From the NCBI RefSeq assembly GCF_000423165.1, contig NZ_AUHL01000005.1:310001-374000 (forward strand): 64,000 nt of DNA. The letters run 5' to 3'. This document shows, one piece after another, positions 49,649 to 57,757 of the stretch. A model generated the notes under the pieces. That model searched no databases, was not told the origin of the DNA, and saw nothing but the letters and a program-made list of their open reading frames with translations. A program made the translations under genes and the position numbers. Position 1 is the first letter of the stretch. Every line of letters starts with the position of its first letter. The DNA is from Pseudidiomarina sediminum DSM 21906 (GTDB taxonomy: Bacteria > Pseudomonadota > Gammaproteobacteria > Enterobacterales > Alteromonadaceae).

Positions 49649-51656
49649 GGTATCCTGCAAGTAATAACGGCCAATCGCGCGCTTCCTGCCAATGGAAGTT
49701 GCGCTTGGCCTCTTCCGCTTTAGCTAACTCTTTATGGAATGAGCGTAGCAAGCGCGCCAAATTGGCATCACGCCACTCGCCAGGCGAACGAAATCCACAT
49801 TTATCGAAATCAACAATCCACGCTTTATCCTCGGCATCGAGCATAATGTTGTGGCAGTTTAAGTCCGAATGGTAGACCTCAGCATCATGTAACTGACGAA
49901 TGGCAGCGCCTAATACGTGCCACTGCGCCGCCTCCAATTGTTGCTCGCCCAACAACTTAAACACATCCTTCGCGTTTGGGATCACTTCCACCAAGATATC
50001 GGCGCGATAGCCCCAAGCCGGCGCGTTTTTATAACGTGCCGCTAAAGGCTCTGGTACCGGCAAGCCACGCGCACGCAACTGCATCAACAACTCGAATTCA
50101 GCCATAGCGCGGCTTTGCGCGATGGGTTCACGTTTGAAGCGATCACGATTGATCTTGCCCACCAAACCACCGCGGTAATAGTGGCGTAACAACATTGCTT
50201 GCGCACCATCACGGATAAACCAGGCCGTACTTCGGCCGGTTGCAGCACCGACAATTTTCGCTTCATTATGCCAATGCGCAGCATCAAAATAGGCTGCATC
50301 AAAGTGCTCAAAACGGTCCTTGCGGTACCAAATTTCTTCACCTGTTACCGGCGTTAAGGTTTCCACATTCGACATAGCATAGTTTTCCTGTAACCAGTTG
50401 GGCACATGACGCACCACATCAGCCAACATGGCCGCTGTCGCACCTTGGTCTTGTGCAAACTCATCCCGCGCTGCTTGCTGCATTGCTTGCCGTTGCGGAG
50501 CATCTGCCAAAAGTGTCAGCAGTTGCTCTGCTAACTGGCCGCTATTGTCCGCCCAAAGGACAGCTTGAGCATCCGCTAAACGCTGGAAAATTTCTTGAAA
50601 ATTAAAGACATGAGGTCCGCTAACCACAGCTGTATCGGTCGCCACCGGTTCCAATGGATTGTGGCCACCGCGCGTAATCAGGCTACCGCCGATAAAGGCG
50701 ACGTCGGCAAGGGCATACCATAACAACAGCTCGCCCATAGTGTCACCCAGCCACACCTGCTGCTGAGCCGTCGGCTGTTGTTGCTGGCTACGGATGGCAA
50801 GCTTGAAACCTTGCTCACGAACGAGGTCGGCCACGCTCGCAAAACGCTCTGGATGACGCGGTACCAAAATGAGCAGTGCATCGGCATGCTGTTGCAACAC
50901 CTGGTGAAAGGCCGCAAGCACCATTTCGTCTTCGCCTTTATGGGTGCTGGCAGCAACCCAAACCGGCCGTTGTAATTGCTGCTTGAGGGCGTTCGCTTGC
51001 GTCCACACTGCTGCGGGTACTTGACTGTCGAACTTTAAATTGCCCCGCACTACAGCTCGCTCAGCCGGAACGCCAAGGGTGATAAAACGCTGCTGACTTG
51101 CGCTATTTTGTGCCGCAACCCAGGTTAATTGGCGCCATATATTGCCGAGGAGCCAGCTATAACGTTGGTACGAATGAAGCGATTTCTCTGATAACCGCGC
51201 GTTCAATAGCATGAACGGGATCTGACGCTGAACAGTTTCGCGCAACATACAAGGCCAAACTTCTGTTTCCAGCACCACCACCGCCTCTGGGGCAAATTTG
51301 TTGAAAAAACGCGCCATTGCAGCGGGGGTATCTATGGGCAAGTAAACGTGATGCACCCGCTCACCAAACACCTGCTGCGCTAGGCTTGCAGCTGTAGGCG
51401 TCATCGACGATAAGGTGACAGGAACGCCGGGGTAACGCGCCAGGATCTGCGTAATAAGTTGTCGCGCTGCGACGGTCTCACCAACGGACACACAGTGAAT
51501 TAAAATGCCGCCGCGCGCTGCAGCAGGAACGGCTTGACGTGCAAGCCGCTCACACCAGCGCTGGCGATAGGCAGGCGCCTTCCGGCCCCGCAGCCATAAA
51601 TAAACAAAAACAAAAGGCACTAACAGCCGAATAAGCAGTCGATAAGCGGCTGTCAT
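49635..51656 (-). CDS. waaA-kdkA: Kdo transferase WaaA fused to Kdo kinase KdkA
   Basis: A 673-residue two-enzyme protein of the inner-membrane cytoplasmic face. Residues 1-427 are 3-deoxy-D-manno-octulosonic acid transferase: N-terminal membrane helix, catalytic Glu60 in CVSVGET (same number as E. coli), RGNLKFD, GGSLITRGGHNPLEP. Residues 428-673 are Kdo kinase: LLRHYYRGGLVGK, catalytic Asp598 in VYHSDLNCHNIML, and VDFDKCGFR (Asp616, Asp618). In H. influenzae KdkA phosphorylates Kdo on lipid A. Both halves are full length (E. coli WaaA has 425 residues; H. influenzae KdkA about 241). At the joint, Met428 (ATG 50375) keeps an AGGA about 12 bases upstream, so a separate KdkA might also be translated. 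It starts five bases after the glycosyltransferase gene. Confidence 0.9.
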   Translation of the reverse strand: MTAAYRLLIRLLVPFVFVYLWLRGRKAPAYRQRWCERLARQAVPAAARGGILIHCVSVGETVAARQLITQILARYPGVPVTLSSMTPTAASLAQQVFGERVHHVYLPIDTPAAMARFFNKFAPEAVVVLETEVWPCMLRETVQRQIPFMLLNARLSEKSLHSYQRYSWLLGNIWRQLTWVAAQNSASQQRFITLGVPAERAVVRGNLKFDSQVPAAVWTQANALKQQLQRPVWVAASTHKGEDEMVLAAFHQVLQQHADALLILVPRHPERFASVADLVREQGFKLAIRSQQQQPTAQQQVWLGDTMGELLLWYALADVAFIGGSLITRGGHNPLEPVATDTAVVSGPHVFNFQEIFQRLADAQAVLWADNSGQLAEQLLTLLADAPQRQAMQQAARDEFAQDQGATAAMLADVVRHVPNWLQENYAMSNVETLTPVTGEEIWYRKDRFEHFDAAYFDAAHWHNEAKIVGAATGRSTAWFIRDGAQAMLLRHYYRGGLVGKINRDRFKREPIAQSRAMAEFELLMQLRARGLPVPEPLAARYKNAPAWGYRADILVEVIPNAKDVFKLLGEQQLEAAQWHVLGAAIRQLHDAEVYHSDLNCHNIMLDAEDKAWIVDFDKCGFRSPGEWRDANLARLLRSFHKELAKAEEAKRNFHWQEARDWPLLLAGYQHAS

Positions 51657-51661
51657 TGCAA

Positions 51662-52402
51662 TTAACGCCAGTACTCACTAATCCACGTGGTCGGCAATAC
51701 CTTACGGTACCACTTACCACTACGACCAGCGACAGCGTCGTCTGGGTGCGGGCGGCCATGGAAAATAATCACTTTCGCGCCCTCTGGGATCCGTGGTTGT
51801 TGGAAAAAGCTCAGTGGGAATGGGCGTAAACAATGACGTTTGAAACTACGGCACCACTCTGCTGGCCAATACTGCAACTTCCCTTGGCGATCGACGAACT
51901 GGGTAATGAATTCTTGTTCATTACGAACATCTTTGCGTGAGCCGACAGGATCGTTTTTCAAGTGCTCGATGGCATCAACATGCGCACCGATGTTGAAACG
52001 AAATACCGAGGTATTCCCGGTAGCATCGGATTTATCCCACTCTTTAATAACGAGGAAATCGCCTTCAGGCTCAAAAAATTCATCGAGGCTGCCAACAATC
52101 ACGATATCTAAGTCAAGGAACAAGGTCGGTCCTTCGAGGTCGTAAAGTGGTTGTGCAAACACGGTCAACTTCAACCAGCCATGTCCGAAGGTCCACGGTT
52201 TGCGCTCGTCAAAATCAGCAAAGCCGACCTCAGGAATTGGCTTTACTTCTACTTCTTCACGAATGCCATCATTGTCATCGGTAAAGCAGACAAAGCGGAA
52301 CGGGCGCGAGAGATTGCGGCTGACCATCGAATAGAGAGTGTTGACATAATCAGAGCCGTATTTTTGGCCCCACTTAATACAAATAATGTTAACTGGCTGC
52401 AT
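51662..52402 (-). CDS. Glycosyltransferase, probably LPS core
   Basis: A 246-residue cytoplasmic protein with the start of a GT-A fold: VNIICIKWGQKYGSDYVNTLYS, FRFVCFTDD, and the metal- and nucleotide-sugar-binding LFLDLDIVI with Asp97-Leu-Asp99. The later KEWD, RFNIGAH and IIFHGRPHPDD segments suit a family 8- or 24-like enzyme. The donor and acceptor are not known; position directly ahead of waaA-kdkA points to the LPS inner core. ATG 52402 is chosen because AGGA lies six bases upstream and the fold begins right there; a reading from 52525 would lack a ribosome site. Confidence 0.8.
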   Translation of the reverse strand: MQPVNIICIKWGQKYGSDYVNTLYSMVSRNLSRPFRFVCFTDDNDGIREEVEVKPIPEVGFADFDERKPWTFGHGWLKLTVFAQPLYDLEGPTLFLDLDIVIVGSLDEFFEPEGDFLVIKEWDKSDATGNTSVFRFNIGAHVDAIEHLKNDPVGSRKDVRNEQEFITQFVDRQGKLQYWPAEWCRSFKRHCLRPFPLSFFQQPRIPEGAKVIIFHGRPHPDDAVAGRSGKWYRKVLPTTWISEYWR

Positions 52403-52556
52403 AGTATCCTGCCTGTATGACGCTGTTTCTAGGCCGCCATAATGCCAAATATTCCGCACTGTGGCTATGCTCAAGCGGGTATTTGGCGATCTTTTCCTGA
52501 CTTTTCCCCGTATTTCGATCAACAACCTCTTTTTTCATTATTTAGAATCAACAAAC

Positions 52557-54146
52557 ATGACCTCTTTTGTGCTTTCTGAGGACTGCTATCAGCACCTTAG
52601 TGATGTTCCTAGTGAGCGGTTTACCCAGCTTGCGCTAGTGCTCGGCGACCAACTCAACGCCAAACATTCGTGGTTTCAAGAACGTCAAAACGAGCGTTTA
52701 TTTGTACTCTTAGAGCTGCGCCAAGAAACCGATTATTGTCGCCACCATATCCAAAAAGTTGTCGGCTTTTTTGCTGCCATGCGCAACTTTGCGAACGCCT
52801 TGGTTAAGGCCGGCCATCACGTACTCTACCTGACCCTTGATGCAACAGCGCACAGCCCGAGTCTCACCACGCACCTCGAGGAAATTATTAGCACAACAGG
52901 CGTACGCGAACTCCATCTCCAGCAGCCAGATGAATATCGCGTCGATAAACAACTACAGGATTGGCAAGCGCAACAGTCGCTCGCCGTAACATGGTTTGAT
53001 AGTGAGCACTTTTTAACGGAGCGCAGTGTCTTACAGGATTGGTTTGGCGATAAGCCTAGCTATCTCATGGAGTATTTTTACCGCCGCGTACGCAAACAGA
53101 CCGGCTATTTAATGGAGCAAGGCAAGCCGCTTGGGGGCAAGTGGAACTTTGATAAAGAAAACCGTAAAACCCCAGCGCAATCGCATCAATTTCCGCCGCC
53201 TATCACCTTCGCAACGGATGTCAGTGCCCTTGTCGAAATGCTGCAGCGCCATCAGGTAAAGACCATGGGAACACTGAACCCTACCCAGTTTCTGTGGCCA
53301 GTATCACGACGGCAGTCGCTAGAGGTACTTGATTATTTCATCACGCATCTACTGCCATACTTTGGGGACTATCAAGATGCCATGGTGCAAGGTCAGTGGA
53401 GCATGTACCATTCACGCCTATCCTTTGCACTCAATACCAAAATGGTAAGCCCACGCTATGTGGTCGAAGCAGCACTGCATGCGTGGCAACAGTACCCAAA
53501 TAAAATCAGTTTGAATCAGATTGAAGGATTTATCCGTCAAATCATCGGTTGGCGGGAGTTTGTTCGCGCCGTTTATTGGCAATTTATGCCGGACTATCAA
53601 CATCTCAATGCGCTCGATCACCAACGCCCGCTGCCAGACTTTTATTGGGACGCAAAAACCGATATGAATTGCTTGCAACAAAGCATTCAACAGTCTTTGG
53701 ATTATGCGTATGCCCATCATATTCAACGGTTAATGGTGACCGGTAATTTCGCCCTACTGAGCGGTTGCGATCCGGCTCAGGTCGATGCCTGGTATTTGGG
53801 TATTTATATTGACGCGTTAGAGTGGGTAGAAATGCCGAACACGCGTGGTATGAGTCAATTTGCCGATGGTGGCATTGTGGCAACCAAACCTTATGTTTCA
53901 AGTGGTAGCTACATCCAAAAAATGTCGAACTATTGCGACACCTGTTCCTATGACGTGAAACAAAAAACGGGCCCACGAAGTTGTCCGTTCAATAGCCTGT
54001 ACTGGCACTTTATTGATCGACACATGGAGCAGTTTGACAAAAATCCTCGGATGGCGCTTATCGCGAAGCAATGGCAACGGCGTGACGCTGAGACAAAACG
54101 GGCTCTACTTGAGCGCGCAGAACAATTCCTCGCCCAATTAAATTAA
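52557..54146 (+). CDS. Iron-sulfur photolyase/cryptochrome (FeS-BCP, (6-4) photolyase type)
   Basis: A 529-residue flavoprotein. The four cysteines that bind the [4Fe-4S] cluster in Agrobacterium PhrB are reproduced with identical spacing: Cys372, Cys460, Cys463 and Cys476. The N-terminal antenna domain begins LALVLGDQLNAKHSWF; the FAD domain contains IIGWREFVRAVYW, and NTRGMSQFADGG lies before the cluster. Members repair (6-4) photoproducts using visible light; a sensory role is also known. ATG 52557 gives the normal N terminus (PhrB 507), though a GTG at 52461 is in frame; neither has a strong Shine-Dalgarno. It is divergent from the glycosyltransferase and ends in a shared terminator with deaD. 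Confidence 0.9.
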   Translation: MTSFVLSEDCYQHLSDVPSERFTQLALVLGDQLNAKHSWFQERQNERLFVLLELRQETDYCRHHIQKVVGFFAAMRNFANALVKAGHHVLYLTLDATAHSPSLTTHLEEIISTTGVRELHLQQPDEYRVDKQLQDWQAQQSLAVTWFDSEHFLTERSVLQDWFGDKPSYLMEYFYRRVRKQTGYLMEQGKPLGGKWNFDKENRKTPAQSHQFPPPITFATDVSALVEMLQRHQVKTMGTLNPTQFLWPVSRRQSLEVLDYFITHLLPYFGDYQDAMVQGQWSMYHSRLSFALNTKMVSPRYVVEAALHAWQQYPNKISLNQIEGFIRQIIGWREFVRAVYWQFMPDYQHLNALDHQRPLPDFYWDAKTDMNCLQQSIQQSLDYAYAHHIQRLMVTGNFALLSGCDPAQVDAWYLGIYIDALEWVEMPNTRGMSQFADGGIVATKPYVSSGSYIQKMSNYCDTCSYDVKQKTGPRSCPFNSLYWHFIDRHMEQFDKNPRMALIAKQWQRRDAETKRALLERAEQFLAQLN

Positions 54147-54173
54147 AAAGGGAGCCATGATAGGCTCCCTTTT
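54145..54173. terminator. Bidirectional Rho-independent terminator between photolyase and deaD
   Basis: AAAAGGGAGCC-ATGATA-GGCTCCCTTTT: an 11-base-pair stem with A and T runs on both sides, between convergent genes whose stops are at 54146 and 54198. It starts in the photolyase stop codon. Confidence 0.92.
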
Positions 54174-54197
54174 GATTAACTTTAATAGCAGCGTAAC

Positions 54198-56009
54198 TTA
54201 CTGGAAGTTACGACCACGACGCTCGCCACCGCGGCGCTCACCACCACGACCTTGGCCTTGACGCGGCTTACCGGCAAAACCTTTAGGTCCTGAACGCTCA
54301 CCACGAGGCTTACGTGGACGTGCAGCGATGGTTTTATCCGATAACTCCATGCCCATTTGCTGCTGACGCACCCGGGCACGTTGTAGAATACGCAATACAC
54401 CTGTAGGCATATCTTTCGGCAACTCAACCAAGCTGTGGTTATCAAACAACTGGATTTGACCGATAAATTTACTGTCAATATCTGCTTCGTTGGCAATCGC
54501 GCCAACGATATCTTGTGGTCGTGCACCGTGCTCGCGACCCACTTGAATTTGATAGGTATCAAAATCAATGTTGGCGTCACGGCGATCGCGACCAGGGCGC
54601 TTCTCTTGACGACCACGGTCGCCACGTTCACCACGCTCCGGGCGGTCAGCGAACTTACGTGGTGGTGGATCTGCAGGCACAACCAAAGGACGCGCTGCTT
54701 GTTGCTCGGCTAACAAGGCAACGGCGATTTGCTCAGCGCTCAAGCCTGTTTGCTCCTGCATGTTAGCAACGATTTGCGCCATCTGCTCTAAGCCCCCACT
54801 GCTAACTTTAGCGACAATACTGTCTTGCAAGATTTGCTGACGATGCGCGCTTAATTGCTCCGCATTCGGCACCTCGAAAAACTCGATGGTGCTGTTGGTC
54901 AAACGCTCATACTGACGTAACAAGTGCTTTTCACGCGGGCGATAGAACAAAATAGCTTCACCACTACGTCCAGCACGGCCGGTACGACCAATACGGTGCA
55001 CGTAAGATTCATTGTCACCTGGCAAATCATAGTTAATCACATGAGTGATTTCTGGCACGTCAAGACCACGCGCCACAACATCCGTTGCCACCAAAATTTC
55101 AATATGACCGCTACGTAATTGATTGACCGTTTGCTCACGTTGAGTTTGGTTCAAATCACCGCTCAAAGGCGACGCTTTAAAGCCTGATTTTTGCAGTAAC
55201 TCGGTCAGCTCCATGGTATCGCTACGCGTACGAACGAAGATCAACACGCGTTGATATTCCAACGTCTCTAACAAACGTGTTAACGCCGCCATTTTGGTTA
55301 AGCCACGCACTTGCCATGCACGCTGACGAATGGTCGACTTGGTCGCAGCTTTTGGTGCAATCTTAATGTTCACTGGCTCGTCACCAGCACTATTCACCAA
55401 GAAGGTTTTCGCTAAACGGCGAATCGCACTTGGCATGGTTGCTGAGAACAATGCACGCTGTGACGTACTAGGAACAGCACCCATGATGGTTTCGATATCG
55501 TCGATGAAGCCCATGTTGAGCATTTCATCAGCTTCATCAAGTACCGCCATACGCAAGGCATCAAGCTTCAATACGCCTTTGTTCAGCATATCGAGTAACC
55601 GACCTGGGGTACCTACGATGATTTGTGCACCGGTACGCAAGGCTTTGATTTGTGGGCCAAACGCAGCACCACCATAAACAGTTGCGACTTCAAGGCCACG
55701 GGTTTGACGACCAAACTCGGCCAAAGCTTCGGCAACCTGAATTGCAAGTTCACGCGTCGGTGCAACCACCAACATTTGCGTTTGACGTAATTTGGCATCG
55801 ATCAGGGTTAAACCTGGCAAACCAAACGCGGCAGTTTTACCCGTACCGGTCTGTGCTTCACCAAGCACGTTTTTGCCATTAAGTAAGGCAGGGATCGATT
55901 GTTGTTGGATTGGTGTTGGTGCAGTAAAACCCATGCTTTCGATTTGGTTAAGCACAGCAACAGGCAGGCCTAAGTCGGCGAACGACTGGCCAGTCATTAA
56001 TTCAGACAT
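54198..56009 (-). CDS. deaD: DEAD-box ATP-dependent RNA helicase DeaD/CsdA
   Basis: A 603-residue RNA helicase (E. coli DeaD 629). Q motif at PTPIQQQSIP, Walker A AQTGTGKT at 52-59, DEAD box at 158-161, SAT, VARGLDVPEITHVIN and HRIGRTGRAGR follow. Beyond residue 440 come an Arg/Asp/Gly-rich linker, a DbpA-like RNA-binding domain (about 475-550, VGAIANEADIDSKFIGQIQL) and an RGG-rich tail. Orthologues help ribosome assembly and mRNA decay at low temperature. GAGAG lies seven bases before the start. A strong promoter and a structured leader of about 150 bases lie upstream. Confidence 0.95.
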   Translation of the reverse strand: MSELMTGQSFADLGLPVAVLNQIESMGFTAPTPIQQQSIPALLNGKNVLGEAQTGTGKTAAFGLPGLTLIDAKLRQTQMLVVAPTRELAIQVAEALAEFGRQTRGLEVATVYGGAAFGPQIKALRTGAQIIVGTPGRLLDMLNKGVLKLDALRMAVLDEADEMLNMGFIDDIETIMGAVPSTSQRALFSATMPSAIRRLAKTFLVNSAGDEPVNIKIAPKAATKSTIRQRAWQVRGLTKMAALTRLLETLEYQRVLIFVRTRSDTMELTELLQKSGFKASPLSGDLNQTQREQTVNQLRSGHIEILVATDVVARGLDVPEITHVINYDLPGDNESYVHRIGRTGRAGRSGEAILFYRPREKHLLRQYERLTNSTIEFFEVPNAEQLSAHRQQILQDSIVAKVSSGGLEQMAQIVANMQEQTGLSAEQIAVALLAEQQAARPLVVPADPPPRKFADRPERGERGDRGRQEKRPGRDRRDANIDFDTYQIQVGREHGARPQDIVGAIANEADIDSKFIGQIQLFDNHSLVELPKDMPTGVLRILQRARVRQQQMGMELSDKTIAARPRKPRGERSGPKGFAGKPRQGQGRGGERRGGERRGRNFQ

Positions 56010-56095
56010 ATTTTTCTCTCATCAATTCTGAGCAATAGTATGGGGGATGTACGCCCAGCTACAGAACACGATGAACACTCTGGCAGGAAATAGGC

Positions 56096-56124
56096 GCTGA
56101 ACCCCAGCGTATCAGGGGTTGAGC
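56096..56124 (-). other. Stem-loop in the deaD leader
   Basis: AACCCC (56100-56105) pairs with GGGGTT (56115-56120), extended past one mismatch by GCT/AGC, giving nine pairs. A second smaller stem, CCGCT/AGCGG, lies at about 56124-56142. Both fall inside the predicted 5' untranslated region of deaD. Confidence 0.5.
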
Positions 56125-56163
56125 CGCTCCCATCATTAGCGGTAGTAACCCTGAGGAGCGCGA

Positions 56164-56192
56164 ACTATACGCAAAAGCGCCGCAAATATCAA
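56164..56192 (-). promoter_or_regulatory. Sigma-70 promoter of deaD
   Basis: On the minus strand TTGATA (56192-56187), an exact 17-base spacer and TATAGT (56169-56164): five of six matches at each box. The start would be near 56157, leaving about 148 untranslated bases. Confidence 0.7.
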
Positions 56193-56204
56193 GTTAAACT
56201 GGCA

Positions 56205-56233
56205 TTGCAACACTGAACGATAACCAACATACT
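56205..56233 (+). promoter_or_regulatory. Possible promoter of gabD
   Basis: TTGCAA (56205-56210), a 17-base spacer and CATACT (56228-56233), each with four consensus matches, 67 bases before gabD. It stands back to back with the deaD promoter. Confidence 0.4.
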
Positions 56234-56299
56234 CGGGTCAGAACTCATTCAAGTCACCGATGGATGTGATGTCATTCTGCAGACCAAAGGGGAAAGTCT

Positions 56300-57757
56300 A
56301 TGTCTACTCATAGTATGCGTTCGCTCACCAAAAGCCATGCCTTTATTGACGGTCATTGGGTGCCCGTTGAGCAGTCGTTCGATGTTATCAATCCTGCCGA
56401 CGGCTCGGTTATTGCCGCAGTAGCTGATGCGCCAAGCAGCCTTGCCGAGCGCGCCGTCGAAGCTGCGCACCGCGCCCTACCGGCGTGGCGTAGCCGCCCC
56501 GCGCGTGAACGCGCCGAGCTGCTTTATAAATGGTTCCACGCGGTTAAGGCCAATCAACGCGCACTGGCTGAACTCTTGAGTCTTGAGCAAGGTAAGCCAC
56601 TTGCCGAAGCCGAGGGTGAAATTGCCTATGGTGCAAGCTTTATCGACTGGTTCGCTGGTGAAGCTGAGCGCAGTTATGGCGATGTGCTGCCGCTACAAGC
56701 CACAGACAAACGCGCTTGGATTACCAAGCAAGGCGTGGGGGTATGCAGCGCCATCACCCCTTGGAACTTCCCTAACGCAATGATCACCCGCAAGCTAGCG
56801 CCAGCTCTTGCTGCTGGCTGTACGATGGTGGTGAAGCCTCCGCAGTTAACGCCATTATCGGCCCTCGCACTAGCGCAATTGGCAAGTGAAGTCGGTATCC
56901 CTGATGGTGTGCTCAATATTATCCCCACGACCGACGCCAAAGGCGTTGGCAAAGTTCTTACTGAGCACCCGGTGATCAAAAAATTTAGCTTTACGGGCTC
57001 TACCGAGATCGGCAAAACCCTCATGCAGCAATGCGCCAGCACCATGAAAAAAGTCTCCTTTGAACTTGGTGGCAATGCGCCTTTTATTGTCTTTGCGTCG
57101 GCCGATCTCGACCTTGCGGTGAAGGAGCTCATGACCTGTAAGTTTCGCAACGCTGGACAAACCTGTATCAGTGCCAATCGCGTGTTAGTTCAAGCCAGCG
57201 TCCATGACGCTTTCGTCGACAAACTTACCGCAGCGATGCAGCAACTGAACGTCGGCCCTGGCGATCAGGACGACGTCGATTACGGCCCACTGATTGATAG
57301 CGATGCTCTGGACAAAGTTCAACGTTTAGTCCGCGAGGCAACAGATAAGGGCGCAGAATGTCGTATCGGTGGCGAGCCCTTGCATGAAATCGGGGACCTC
57401 TTCTATGCGCCGACCTTGCTTACCGGCGTCACCTCGGCGATGGCAATTACACAAGAGGAAATTTTCGGACCTGTGGTTGCCATCCAGCAGTTTAACGACG
57501 AAGCTGAAGGCGTCCGAAAAGCCAACGATACACCTTTTGGCTTAGCTGGCTACTTCTGCAGTGAAGATTATCGTCAAATTGAGCGTGTCTCCACAGCATT
57601 AAGTTGCGGTATGCTGGGCATTAACGCAGGCGCTATTTCGCATTGCTACAACGCCTTTGGTGGCGTTAAAGCATCAGGCATCGGCCGCGAAGGCTCGCGC
57701 TACGGATTAGCTGAATACCAAGAAACCAAAACCCTTACTTTAGGTGGATTTGCATGA
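56300..57757 (+). CDS. gabD: NAD(P)-dependent succinate-semialdehyde dehydrogenase
   Basis: A 485-residue aldehyde dehydrogenase. ITPWNFPNAMITRK, FTGSTEIGKTLM, SFELGGNAPFIV with the catalytic Glu, and GQTCISANRV with catalytic Cys289 are present; the set closely matches E. coli GabD, which oxidises succinate semialdehyde to succinate at the end of GABA breakdown. GGGGAAA lies before the ATG. No GABA aminotransferase is adjacent, so the physiological substrate may be succinate or glutarate semialdehyde from polyamines or lysine. The stop overlaps the next aldehyde dehydrogenase as ATGA. Confidence 0.9.
   Translation: MSTHSMRSLTKSHAFIDGHWVPVEQSFDVINPADGSVIAAVADAPSSLAERAVEAAHRALPAWRSRPARERAELLYKWFHAVKANQRALAELLSLEQGKPLAEAEGEIAYGASFIDWFAGEAERSYGDVLPLQATDKRAWITKQGVGVCSAITPWNFPNAMITRKLAPALAAGCTMVVKPPQLTPLSALALAQLASEVGIPDGVLNIIPTTDAKGVGKVLTEHPVIKKFSFTGSTEIGKTLMQQCASTMKKVSFELGGNAPFIVFASADLDLAVKELMTCKFRNAGQTCISANRVLVQASVHDAFVDKLTAAMQQLNVGPGDQDDVDYGPLIDSDALDKVQRLVREATDKGAECRIGGEPLHEIGDLFYAPTLLTGVTSAMAITQEEIFGPVVAIQQFNDEAEGVRKANDTPFGLAGYFCSEDYRQIERVSTALSCGMLGINAGAISHCYNAFGGVKASGIGREGSRYGLAEYQETKTLTLGGFA

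Noticed and set aside
49635-51656. waaA-kdkA fusion as a sequencing frameshift
   Set aside because: The two halves are in the same frame with no homopolymer at the junction, so an indel would not create the fusion; only a base error in a former stop codon could, and that cannot be checked here.
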